A stretch of 64,000 nt of DNA, from positions 1 through 64,000 of the forward strand of contig JASGCO010000018.1 of NCBI GenBank assembly GCA_030054095.1, read 5' to 3'. Made by a program: the position numbers and the translations under genes. Under the pieces are notes generated by a model. That model ran no database searches. It was given only the letters and a program-made list of their open reading frames with translations, and had not been told where the DNA came from. The stretch comes from Sediminibacterium sp. GTDB taxonomy: Bacteria; Bacteroidota; Bacteroidia; B-17B0; Aurantibacillaceae. Shown piece after piece: positions 7,965 to 15,754 of the stretch (the stretch's first letter is position 1; every line of letters begins with the position of its first letter).

Positions 7965-9731
7965 GTGAGTACAGAAGGCACTAAGCATAAAGAAAAGAAA
8001 TTTAATCTGGGGTTACTAAAACGTATTTTATCGTACACGGCACCTTATCGCTGGTACTTTGCCGGGGCTTTAAGCCTAACCTTACTGTTGTCGGCTATCG
8101 CTATTGTCAGGCCATTATTAATCAGTGACGCGCTGAATAAATACATTATCGGGTCTAAAAATTTTGGCGCGCTGAATACTATTGGCGTGTTAATTCTGGT
8201 GTCGCTTTTTGTGGAGGCGGCTTTACAGGTGTTTAATCTGAGCCTGACCAATTTTTTAGGGCAGAGCATTGTAAAGGATCTCCGCAACCAGGTATATACC
8301 CATATTCTTAAATTAAAAAACACGTACTTTGACACTACTCCGGTGGGAATGCTGGTGACCCGTTCCATTTCCGATATTGAAAGCTTGAGTGATGTGTTTT
8401 CGCAGGGATTTATTACCATTCTGGGCGACATCGTAATGTTGCTGATTTTTATCACCGTCATGCTTTGGAAAAACTGGATGATTGCTTTGGTGGTGTTTAG
8501 TACCATTCCGCTTTTGTTTATTGCTACCGCCCTGTTCAAAAAAGGGATTCAAACAACCTTTACCCAGGTACGTAATGCCGTTGCCGCATTAAACACCTTT
8601 ACGCAGGAGCATATTACAGGCATGCGCATTGTGCAATTATTTGCGCGCGAACAACAGGAACTCGAAAAGTTTAAAATTATAAATGATGAACACCGTAAAG
8701 CCAATATCCGTTCCATCTTTTACTATTCTGTGTTTTTTCCGGTTGTCGAAATTCTGATGTCGGTTTCCATAGGATTGATGATTTGGTTTATTGGTAGTAA
8801 AAACGCGGATCTGAAGGTGAACGGAGGCGATATTACATTTTTTGTAATGATGGTAAATATGCTCTTTCGCCCTATCCGTATGCTGGCCGATCGCTTAAAC
8901 ACCCTGCAAATGGGCGTGGTAGCCGCCGACCGGGTGTTTAAAGTACTTGATACGAACGATGTAATTGTAGCCAATGGCACCCGGCCATTTACGGAAGTGA
9001 AATCCGCTATCGAATTTAAAAATGTATGGTTTGCTTATAAAGATGAGGATTATGTGCTGAAAGATGTGTCCTTGGAAATCCGCAAAGGAGAAACGGTAGC
9101 GCTGGTAGGTGCCACAGGTGCCGGAAAAAGTACCATCATTAATTTACTGAGTCGCTTTTATGAGTTTAATAAGGGTGATATAGTAATTGACGGACATTCT
9201 GTACGCGATTACCAACTCGAAGACTTACGGAAAAAGACAGGGGTTGTGTTGCAGGATGTGCATCTGTTTAACGATACGGTAATGAACAACATTACCCTCA
9301 ATAATCCAGCAATAGCTAAAGAGCGGGTAATACTTGCTACCCGTGAAATGGGATTGGAAGATTATATACAGTCGCTCCCAGGCGGATATGAGTATGTGGT
9401 AAAGGAAAGGGGGATTAGCTTATCAGCAGGTCAGCGGCAATTGATTGCGTTTATACGCGCTTATGTTTATGATCCGGCAGTATTTATTCTGGATGAGGCC
9501 ACCGCGGCCATTGATACGAATACAGAACAATTAATACAGGTGGCCGCCGGTAAACTAAGCGAGGGGCGCACTTCTGTAATTATAGCCCATCGTTTATCTA
9601 CCATTAAACACGTTAACCGTATTTTTGTGTTCGAAAAAGGACGAGTTATCGAGTCGGGAAGCATGAATGAACTACTGGCTGCGGATACACAGTTTAAGCG
9701 CCTGTACGACATGCAATTTGAGGAAAGTTAA
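7965..9731 (+). CDS. ABC exporter half-transporter with degenerate signature (MdlB-like)
   Basis: 588 residues: exporter membrane domain (about 25-325), then one nucleotide-binding domain. Walker A is GATGAGKST (382-390), Walker B is VFILDE with the catalytic Glu511 intact, and the H-loop is His542. The signature is LSAGQ (486-490), not LSGGQ, followed by RQL. This mix (good Walker B, altered signature) is that of the MdlB/BmrD/LmrD partner of heterodimeric exporters and is complementary to the protein at 1250-2992. GTG at 7965 directly abuts the truA stop, so it is read in the truA operon. Substrate unknown. Confidence 0.9.
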   Translation: MSTEGTKHKEKKFNLGLLKRILSYTAPYRWYFAGALSLTLLLSAIAIVRPLLISDALNKYIIGSKNFGALNTIGVLILVSLFVEAALQVFNLSLTNFLGQSIVKDLRNQVYTHILKLKNTYFDTTPVGMLVTRSISDIESLSDVFSQGFITILGDIVMLLIFITVMLWKNWMIALVVFSTIPLLFIATALFKKGIQTTFTQVRNAVAALNTFTQEHITGMRIVQLFAREQQELEKFKIINDEHRKANIRSIFYYSVFFPVVEILMSVSIGLMIWFIGSKNADLKVNGGDITFFVMMVNMLFRPIRMLADRLNTLQMGVVAADRVFKVLDTNDVIVANGTRPFTEVKSAIEFKNVWFAYKDEDYVLKDVSLEIRKGETVALVGATGAGKSTIINLLSRFYEFNKGDIVIDGHSVRDYQLEDLRKKTGVVLQDVHLFNDTVMNNITLNNPAIAKERVILATREMGLEDYIQSLPGGYEYVVKERGISLSAGQRQLIAFIRAYVYDPAVFILDEATAAIDTNTEQLIQVAAGKLSEGRTSVIIAHRLSTIKHVNRIFVFEKGRVIESGSMNELLAADTQFKRLYDMQFEES

Positions 9732-9869
9732 TGCGTCGCCGGATCTGACAAAGTCTTTCCCCTTTTCTGCAGTACCAAAGTCCATTTTTCTGAGGTCGGA
9801 TAGTTTTCTGTAGGATTAGCCGGTTGATACAGAATTTTGAAAGTACCTATTTGCTTATTTCATCATCAT

Positions 9870-9894
9870 TTGGCGCGGCATTGCGCCGCGCCAA
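9870..9894. terminator. GC-rich perfect hairpin between convergent genes
   Basis: A 10-bp perfect stem (TTGGCGCGGC / GCCGCGCCAA, 9870-9879 and 9885-9894) with a 5-base loop. It lies 139 bp past the ABC exporter and 67 bp past the GH18 gene, which converge here. No U-run follows on either strand, so it is not a canonical intrinsic terminator; it may stop or stabilise either transcript. The rest of 9732-9960 shows nothing else recognisable. Confidence 0.45.
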
Positions 9895-9960
9895 TACGCT
9901 AGCAATAAATCCCTCTTAATTGTTTAGCGCAATGATGTGTTGAGCAGAGTGTGTTTATTC

Positions 9961-11244
9961 CTATCCGAAAACGGCATTAATGGAAGAAAGAACCCAGGAA
10001 AAGCCACCCCCGGCAAGTTGTACATGTTGTGTAGCACCTTTAAATGCAACAATTGTTTTGCCGGATGGTACGTTTACTGTTATTGTTTCCTGACCTGTTA
10101 CCGAAGAACTAATGTTAGATGGGTATTTTTGTCCGTTTAGGGTAATCTGAGCCACAACAAAATTGCCATACCAGTAACCTGTAACGTAACTGAACTGTGT
10201 TAACCCGTTTGGTAAGGAAAGTGCAAGATTTTGAACTCCGGAATTGCCACCATGTTGTAAAAGCTCCACAACGTAAGAGCCGTCCCGGTTTTGATTGCTG
10301 GTTTGAATCGCATCTACCACTTCACCACTACGAACCATGATACTGCTCATTAACGTTGGTGTTGTTTGAGCACTAAGCACTATGCTGTCATCAAAGGGAA
10401 CAGTATTTGGCCCACCGGTAATGTATTGTTTTAATAATAGCTGCTGGCCTTGTTCAAAGGCGTAATCATCCGAATCGAGCCGCCAGTTGCATATAGTCGC
10501 GTACGGATAATGTTGTCCATTGGCTGTAAAGCCTGCTGTGTATTGTTTGTATGCCTGCAGTGCATTTTGGTAAGGGGCGTTTCCCTGCGTTTCGAATTTG
10601 GCGCCAAAGCCAAGAAGGCCGGGGTTTATACCAATACTCACAAAATCAGAAGCAAAAGTAAAACCAGAGTAAGTTTGCAGATTAATAATGTCGCAGTTGG
10701 CGTTTACGGCTTTTGCATCTAAACCTGCTGTTGTAGCAGGAGAGATGCTGATATAGTAGGTGCTTCCAAACGCTTCACGCAGCGCGTTTAACCATTTAGC
10801 GCATTCAGCGCTGGTCAGGTTACTAATGGGATATTCCCAGTCTATATCAAACCCATTCATCTTATTTGCACCTAAATAGCTGGCGATATTAGAAGCAAAG
10901 GCATTTAAGGTTGCCGGATTGTTAATTATTTGTTTCAGATTTTTATAAATCTCAGTGGTCCATGCCAGTGTAGCAAATAGTTTAATATCCGGATTCTGCG
11001 TTTTTGCATCCGTTACCATCATAGCTAATCCTGGGTTGCTGGTACTAATGGTAGGTTGTTGGGGATTGCTCATGTCAATGCCATACCAGGCAATACATAA
11101 ATAATCCAGGCTTTTATAAACAGCGTTTAAGCGCATGGAAACAAAATTACTGTTGGGCGAAGAAGGCGATGTAGCACCTGTGGGGTGTAACTCGGAATCA
11201 ATCCAGGCGCCTATGGCACCATTAAAAGGGGAAGATGTTTTCAT
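9961..11244 (-). CDS. GH18 chitinase-like protein with jacalin-like C-terminal domain, no signal peptide
   Basis: 427 residues. The N-terminal part (about 8-285) is a GH18 barrel: strand DYLCIAWYGID, the catalytic motif GFDIDWEYP with Asp133, Asp135 and Glu137 (general acid), and NLQTY (188-192) at the barrel end. Residues about 300-427 resemble a jacalin-type lectin: RSGEVVDAIQ, LQHGGNSG, LPNG, VTGYW, LNGQKYP and a final TIVAFKGA ... SSINAVFG. Predicted role: binding and cutting a chitin- or peptidoglycan-like GlcNAc polymer. The start MKTSSPFNGAIGAW has no hydrophobic signal segment and the protein lacks a T9SS tail, unlike the other glycosidase here. The GH18 call is firm, the jacalin call moderate. 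Confidence 0.85.
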   Translation of the reverse strand: MKTSSPFNGAIGAWIDSELHPTGATSPSSPNSNFVSMRLNAVYKSLDYLCIAWYGIDMSNPQQPTISTSNPGLAMMVTDAKTQNPDIKLFATLAWTTEIYKNLKQIINNPATLNAFASNIASYLGANKMNGFDIDWEYPISNLTSAECAKWLNALREAFGSTYYISISPATTAGLDAKAVNANCDIINLQTYSGFTFASDFVSIGINPGLLGFGAKFETQGNAPYQNALQAYKQYTAGFTANGQHYPYATICNWRLDSDDYAFEQGQQLLLKQYITGGPNTVPFDDSIVLSAQTTPTLMSSIMVRSGEVVDAIQTSNQNRDGSYVVELLQHGGNSGVQNLALSLPNGLTQFSYVTGYWYGNFVVAQITLNGQKYPSNISSSVTGQETITVNVPSGKTIVAFKGATQHVQLAGGGFSWVLSSINAVFG

Positions 11245-11560
11245 TTCGGTTGTATTTAAAAATTAATAAACAGGATAAAGCGTAGTTTTGGCCTGTCTGT
11301 TTTATTTTATGTGCTACGCCACATATCGAAAGCTTTTGATGTCTTCAAAAGTAAACAAGTGTTTAAAGATGTATAAGGACATAAATACCTGTTTTTTTAG
11401 CGGATATTTCTACCTGTGGGGTAATCATAATTTGTAAAATCAACAGATCCTGTGGTGTTTCCTGAGAGTAGGGGAGTTATGGCTTGGTCTTCTGGTATAT
11501 GCACATTCGTTTCTATTGGTGCTGACAGAATACGTTCAGAATCCGAATGAAAGTTGCGCG
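11245..11560. other. 316-bp gap upstream of the GH18 gene
   Basis: Holds the promoter region of the GH18 gene (no exact TAnnTTTG found on the minus strand), a 7-bp hairpin (CTTTTGA/TCAAAAG, 11333-11351), and a GCGTAG/CTACGC pair. On the minus strand one frame stays open for about 50 codons and ends at TAA 11397-11399 (…SVDFTNYDYPTGRNIR). It has no usable start codon and overlaps the 3' end of the acyltransferase gene, so I do not call it a gene. Confidence 0.4.
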
Positions 11561-12637
11561 TTAGCGGCCTCCGGTTAAAAAGTAGTAAATGCCAGGTGTA
11601 ACTTTTTTCAGGGAATAACCCGATACTATTCCAAACACAAGCGTTAATAAAGGGGCTAAAAAGAAATTGAGAAGCGCGCTGTGTGCTGTTACTCCGGTAA
11701 TGTGGAATAAGCTCTTTTTAACAATGCTCAAAAAGGGTTCATGAATGGCGTAAAGGAAAAAGGAAAATGAAGAAAGCGTAAGAATGGATCTGGGAGGGAA
11801 ATCTTTTGTCTTTAATAACTGATCATAGCTGATCCATACAGCCACCATTCCTGTCAGAATGTTTAGTTTATAGAGCATAAGTAATAGTATGTCGGTATTG
11901 GGTTTTAAAGAGATTAGAACTATTGTTGCAGTTAAGATGACTGACCAAAGTAGAATAAACACGCGGTAAAAGTGTTGCCTCCGCGGGATTACCAATAGGT
12001 TGCTTTTAAAGATCGCCAGATAGGCTCCTGAACAAAAAAAGAAGACTGACTCACTTCGTATTAACCAGATCTTAAATGGATAAAGTATGGCCCATACTAT
12101 AAGTAGCCCAATAATAGTTAAGAGCCCTGTATTACGTATAACGATGTAAATGACTGGTGAAGCAATAATCAGAAGCAAAAGATCTTGTAGAAACCAAAGT
12201 TGATAAGGGATAGGGTTTATAAAAAGTGCTCTTAAAAAATCCATTGAAGTGTAGTTGATAATGAGCTGATTTTTAAAGAAAGGTTTATACTGTGGCAGAG
12301 CTTGTAAAACAGCATAAAGCAGTAATCCGCACATAGCCCATGCTAAGTAAGGAATAAAAACACTTTTTAACCGCTTTCTGAACTTTTCTAAAAAGGCAGT
12401 GTTTGTGCCATCCATTTTTAAGAAAAACAAATAGCCGGAAATGCAAAAGAGGAGAGGAACAGCTATCCGGGTAACCCCCTGATAGAAGAAATTTTGAATA
12501 AGAACGACAGATGAGAAAAATGTGTTACGGGCCGCTATGTTACCAAATAAATCAAAGTTATACGAGTGGAGCAAGATGATCAGGATGATGCAAAGTAATG
12601 ATATTACACGTAACTTGTCACTTAAGTAATGAGTCAT
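11561..12637 (-). CDS. Acyltransferase family 3 membrane protein (OafA/WecH-like)
   Basis: 358 residues with about ten transmembrane helices. The N-terminal DKLRVISLLCIILIILLHSY carries the conserved Arg10 and His24 of acyltransferase-3 proteins, which O-acetylate sugars or polysaccharides at the inner membrane. The segments VPLLFCISGYLFF, FIPYLAWAMCGL, PYQLWFLQDLL and SFFLYAIHEPFL fit the family. Acceptor unknown; surface polysaccharide or peptidoglycan are the common targets. ATG 12637 is supported because the conserved Arg/His helix follows directly. It stands alone on the minus strand; the 236 bp upstream are AT-rich with no exact -7 element. Confidence 0.88.
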   Translation of the reverse strand: MTHYLSDKLRVISLLCIILIILLHSYNFDLFGNIAARNTFFSSVVLIQNFFYQGVTRIAVPLLFCISGYLFFLKMDGTNTAFLEKFRKRLKSVFIPYLAWAMCGLLLYAVLQALPQYKPFFKNQLIINYTSMDFLRALFINPIPYQLWFLQDLLLLIIASPVIYIVIRNTGLLTIIGLLIVWAILYPFKIWLIRSESVFFFCSGAYLAIFKSNLLVIPRRQHFYRVFILLWSVILTATIVLISLKPNTDILLLMLYKLNILTGMVAVWISYDQLLKTKDFPPRSILTLSSFSFFLYAIHEPFLSIVKKSLFHITGVTAHSALLNFFLAPLLTLVFGIVSGYSLKKVTPGIYYFLTGGR

Positions 12638-12873
12638 TTAATGTGGACGCTAGCTTTTTTGCATGCCGTACTTTAAAGATAATTAAATTCAGAATCTTTT
12701 GATTATAACCGGTAAATCCAGATTTTTTAATAGTTTAAATATTAATTGTTTAATAAGTTCAGAATAGATTTGTTAAAAATGTTGTAATGCAGGCGCTTTT
12801 CCGAGGGTGATACTTTCAGCCTTAAGCGAACGAATGATAGTACAGTTCTGACGTAATGTAAATTTGGCCAGTA

Positions 12874-14292
12874 TTACTTCTGTAAATATTTGAGGATGTT
12901 TAGGGCAATATCATCGGTTCTGTTTCCTGAATTGGCCAATACAACCACCGCGCAGTTCTTTTCTTTCAGCATGCCGGCAAAACTGCTAAACCCATAAGTG
13001 CCCCCATTGTGCCAGATAAGTGTATTGCCCGACTTAGTTTTTTGAATTACCCAAGCCATTCCCATTTTATCACGCCCCGATTCAAATAAAAGTTCTTGTG
13101 CTGTTTTTACAAAATTTTGCTCCGCTTTCAAATTGACTTCCATGAAACGGACCATATCTTCTGCGCTTGATCGCAATCCGCCTGCCGCGCATAAGTCGGC
13201 AAGATCCCAGTGTGGCGTGTTTTCGCCTTCACTGTTGTACCCATCCACAAACCGGCTCATTTCCTCTTTCGTAAGCAACATGCGCGTGTTTGTCATGCCA
13301 AATGGTTGAGCAATGTGTTTTTGTGCCAGATTATCAAATGACTCTTTGTAAACGTCAGATAGAATGATTCCAAGCAAGGCCATCCCCAAATTGGAGTAGT
13401 CCATTTTTTGTCCGGGTTTATTGTCAATTTTAAGCGTACTCAGGTAGTGGAAAACCATGTCTTTCGTGTAATGCGCGTAAGGGTTAAGCGTGTCCATTTT
13501 TCCGTTCATCAAATCTTCAGGGACTCTCGGAAGATTTGATGTGTGGGTAACCAGATGCTTTAGCGTAATGGCCTGACCTCCGGCCGTTAAAGTTTTGCAA
13601 TTAGCTGGCAGGTACTTGCGTATGTCATCGTCTGGTTTTACTTTTTTATCTTCAATGGCCTTGGCCAATAATAAACCCGCAAATACTTTTGAAATGGAAC
13701 CTATTTCGTAGATGCTTTTTGAGTTGGGGAGTTGACTGTTCTGACGTTTAGTCTCCCCGTAATTATAAAAGGAGGTTTTTCCATCTTTTAATACGGCAAT
13801 GCTTAAACCGCAATTAGCAGGGGTTTTCATAAAGTCTTCTACTGCTTTGTCCACAACTATGCTCAGTGAGTCGTTTTTAAGATTATCACTCAGGTAGTTG
13901 GTTCGGATGGTAGTTGCCGCTTTATCTTTCCAGGGGAGGATTTGTAAACCATCCACGCCACCTCCGCTGTTGCAGAATAAACTTAACTGCAGATTGTCTT
14001 TCTGGTGTTCGACTTTGTAAACCTCTGCCCCGTCTTCTGATCGCGACCATACGCATGCGGTAATGTATCCGTATTGTTCCTGAATCTGATTGGTAAATTG
14101 TATGTAACTATCCAATGAAAATTCTTTCTGAAAGGATTTGCTCAGTAGGTCATAAAAGAGTTGGGGTTCTTTTTTATTAAATGATTCCTTGAATGTTTCT
14201 ATGACTTTTGTGCAAGAGTTTGTAGGTGTGGTTTGTCCGTTCATAAGTAAGCTTAATCCGTTGATTAGGAAGATATATGCCCATTTTTTCAT
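12874..14292 (-). CDS. Serine hydrolase of the class C beta-lactamase family with N-terminal DUF3887-like domain
   Basis: 472 residues. Signal peptide 1-19 (…LLMNGQ). Residues about 25-120 look like the small DUF3887/NTF2-like domain that often precedes such hydrolases (ETFKESFNKKEPQLFYDLLS). The C-terminal catalytic domain has Ser199-I-S-Lys202 (EIGSISKVFAG), the YSN triad (DYSNLGMALLG) and HNGGTYG as the KTG-equivalent box. It acts in the periplasm on a D-Ala-like peptide or an ester; such proteins are more often peptidases or esterases than resistance enzymes. Last gene of a three-gene unit behind a membrane protein and an XRE regulator, 17 bp from the regulator. Confidence 0.88.
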   Translation of the reverse strand: MKKWAYIFLINGLSLLMNGQTTPTNSCTKVIETFKESFNKKEPQLFYDLLSKSFQKEFSLDSYIQFTNQIQEQYGYITACVWSRSEDGAEVYKVEHQKDNLQLSLFCNSGGGVDGLQILPWKDKAATTIRTNYLSDNLKNDSLSIVVDKAVEDFMKTPANCGLSIAVLKDGKTSFYNYGETKRQNSQLPNSKSIYEIGSISKVFAGLLLAKAIEDKKVKPDDDIRKYLPANCKTLTAGGQAITLKHLVTHTSNLPRVPEDLMNGKMDTLNPYAHYTKDMVFHYLSTLKIDNKPGQKMDYSNLGMALLGIILSDVYKESFDNLAQKHIAQPFGMTNTRMLLTKEEMSRFVDGYNSEGENTPHWDLADLCAAGGLRSSAEDMVRFMEVNLKAEQNFVKTAQELLFESGRDKMGMAWVIQKTKSGNTLIWHNGGTYGFSSFAGMLKEKNCAVVVLANSGNRTDDIALNILKYLQK

Positions 14293-14309
14293 AGTGTCAG
14301 GGTTTTAGG

Positions 14310-14510
14310 TTAATCGTTTTTTTCAAGTTCGAACAATTCGTTTACATTCATTTTAAAAAAGCGGGCGAGTTTTAGTGCTAGAACCGTACTGGGCACAAAC
14401 TTCCCGGTTTCAATGGCGTTGATGGATTGTCTGGATACTCCTAGTTTTTCGGCCAGTTCTTCCTGAGTAATATTGCGCCGGGCCCGCTCTACTTTGATAT
14501 TATTCTTCAT
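14310..14510 (-). CDS. Small XRE-family (HTH_3) transcriptional regulator
   Basis: 66 residues that are nearly all helix-turn-helix: NNIKVERARRNITQEELAEK then LGVSRQSINAIETGKFVPS, then ALKLARFFKMNVNELFEL. This is the compact YozG/YgzD type, with no sensor domain, that commonly sits beside a small membrane protein. Its start overlaps the end of the preceding membrane protein gene by 11 bp, indicating coupled translation. The promoter of this unit carries two near-identical palindromes 21 bp apart (14937-14973), the likely binding sites for its own dimer. Confidence 0.93.
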   Translation of the reverse strand: MKNNIKVERARRNITQEELAEKLGVSRQSINAIETGKFVPSTVLALKLARFFKMNVNELFELEKND

Positions 14511-14928
14511 GTTCAGTTCCTTTTTTAAACATTAAGGCACTGATCCTGTGACGAACCACAGCCACATAATGGAAAAGAGCAAGGTAAAGCAATAATAGAA
14601 AATTTACCTGAAAGCCTTCCGGTTGCCAGGTCGGATCTTCCAGAAAATAGGCCAGACATTTATAGAGCAATCGCAGAAGAATAAAAATAAGTAAGCTCCA
14701 TTGCAAGGCAACCAAGCGGCAATGCTGAATAAACTCATCTTCTGTTTTCTGTCGCGAAGAGGCCATTAGTAATAGACCTATCAGTACTAAAATCTGAACG
14801 AGTAAACCCATTCCGTCTTTAAAATCAGATAGATCAGGCTGAAGACCATAAAGAATGATGAGGCCGGTAGTAAAAACCAAAAGGCCAATCCACTTAAACC
14901 GATAAGGTAATAGTAAGGATGGTAACAT
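14500..14928 (-). CDS. Four-helix inner-membrane protein paired with an XRE regulator
   Basis: 142 residues with four hydrophobic segments (about 12-30, 38-56, 72-92 and 105-128) and a charged C-terminus. I recognise no named family. Small membrane proteins of this size are often encoded directly before a YozG-type regulator, as here, and may sequester or sense for it; that is inference. ATG 14928 lies 4 bp after a perfect TAACTTTG promoter element, so the message is probably leaderless. The gene overlaps the regulator by 11 bp and begins the operon that ends with the serine hydrolase. Confidence 0.75.
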   Translation of the reverse strand: MLPSLLLPYRFKWIGLLVFTTGLIILYGLQPDLSDFKDGMGLLVQILVLIGLLLMASSRQKTEDEFIQHCRLVALQWSLLIFILLRLLYKCLAYFLEDPTWQPEGFQVNFLLLLYLALFHYVAVVRHRISALMFKKGTEHEE

Positions 14929-14932
14929 GTTA

Positions 14933-14940
14933 CAAAGTTA
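14933..14940 (-). promoter_or_regulatory. -7 promoter element (TAACTTTG) of the XRE operon
   Basis: An exact TAnnTTTG on the minus strand, 4 bp before ATG 14928. It is overlapped by the first of two operator-like palindromes. Confidence 0.7.
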
Positions 14941-14973
14941 AATATAATTTACAAAAAGTAAAGTATAGTTTAC
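14937..14973. promoter_or_regulatory. Tandem operator candidate for the XRE regulator
   Basis: Two 16-bp palindrome-like sites: GTTAAATATAATTTAC (14937-14952) and GTAAAGTATAGTTTAC (14958-14973). They agree at 13 of 16 positions and start exactly 21 bp apart, two helical turns. The proximal one overlaps the -7 element. This layout is typical of autoregulation by a small HTH dimer. The region is also the upstream of the divergent outer-membrane gene at 15068. Confidence 0.6.
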
Positions 14974-15067
14974 ATTTTGATAAGTTAAATTGACAAATTG
15001 GCTGAAAATCAGGAAGAAAAAGATGCGTGATGGTATGTGGGAAAACACGTATCTTTATACTTTGCCC

Positions 15068-15754
15068 GTGAAAAGTAAACTGATACTGATTTTTGTGTTT
15101 TGTTACAGCGTGGTAAGTTCGCAATCGGACCCCTTGCGTAATTCTGCCTTTACGGTGCGGGGTAGTGCCAATATTCCGGGTATACTGGGAAGTCAGGCGT
15201 TTAAGCAATCTTTTCGTGGAATTTACGATGGAAATGTGTCGGTAAATGCGAATGTGTTTAGTAATTTTTATGTTGGAATAGGGTATTACAATGCTTTGTA
15301 TAACAGGGCACGCCGCCCTGAATTTGAAAATGCGAATCTAAAAACCCGCCTGCAGTTACATGGTGCATTCCTAAAACTGGGATATGATCATTTTTTTTCG
15401 GAACGGGGGTATTTTTCGTTTGCGTTGAACGCAGGATACGCTTACAATTTTTACACTGGAGTCAGTCGTTCTTTGGCCGATACCATTTTGCCATCTAACA
15501 ATAACACTTTCACCTGTCCGTTTCTTATGCCGGAAATCAGCGCTAATTTTGTTACAAGTCCTCATCTGGCATTCGGTCTTATTGTTTCCTGGCAAACACT
15601 TCTTTACCGGTATAATCCGCGTATTGGATACATGGATGGCTATTTAAACTATGCCAAATTAAAAAACAATAGTAATATGAACTGGCTGAACATAGGATTT
15701 TCCTGCAATGTTCTGTTGGGCAAGAATAATTTAAAACATCTGGATTTACAATGA
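15068..15754 (+). CDS. Predicted outer-membrane beta-barrel protein, overlapping the E1 gene
   Basis: 228 residues from GTG 15068, which gives a clean signal peptide (MKSKLILIFVFCYSVVSSQ). A TTG at 14990 would add 26 hydrophilic residues ahead of it and is unlikely. TATACTTTG immediately upstream resembles a -7 element with one extra base. The body has many aromatic beta-strand segments (NVFSNFYVGIGYYNAL, GAFLKLGYDHFF, YFSFALNAGYAYNF, MNWLNIGFSCNVLLG), which suggests a barrel of 8-10 strands. No named family recognised. Its stop overlaps the next start as ATGA, so it is translationally coupled to a cytosolic dehydrogenase gene, an unusual pairing. Confidence 0.72.
   Translation: MKSKLILIFVFCYSVVSSQSDPLRNSAFTVRGSANIPGILGSQAFKQSFRGIYDGNVSVNANVFSNFYVGIGYYNALYNRARRPEFENANLKTRLQLHGAFLKLGYDHFFSERGYFSFALNAGYAYNFYTGVSRSLADTILPSNNNTFTCPFLMPEISANFVTSPHLAFGLIVSWQTLLYRYNPRIGYMDGYLNYAKLKNNSNMNWLNIGFSCNVLLGKNNLKHLDLQ

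Noticed and set aside
12874..14292. Beta-lactamase resistance gene
   Set aside because: The SxxK, YSN and HNGG motifs are those of the wider class C family, with an extra N-terminal domain; resistance is not supported by the sequence alone.
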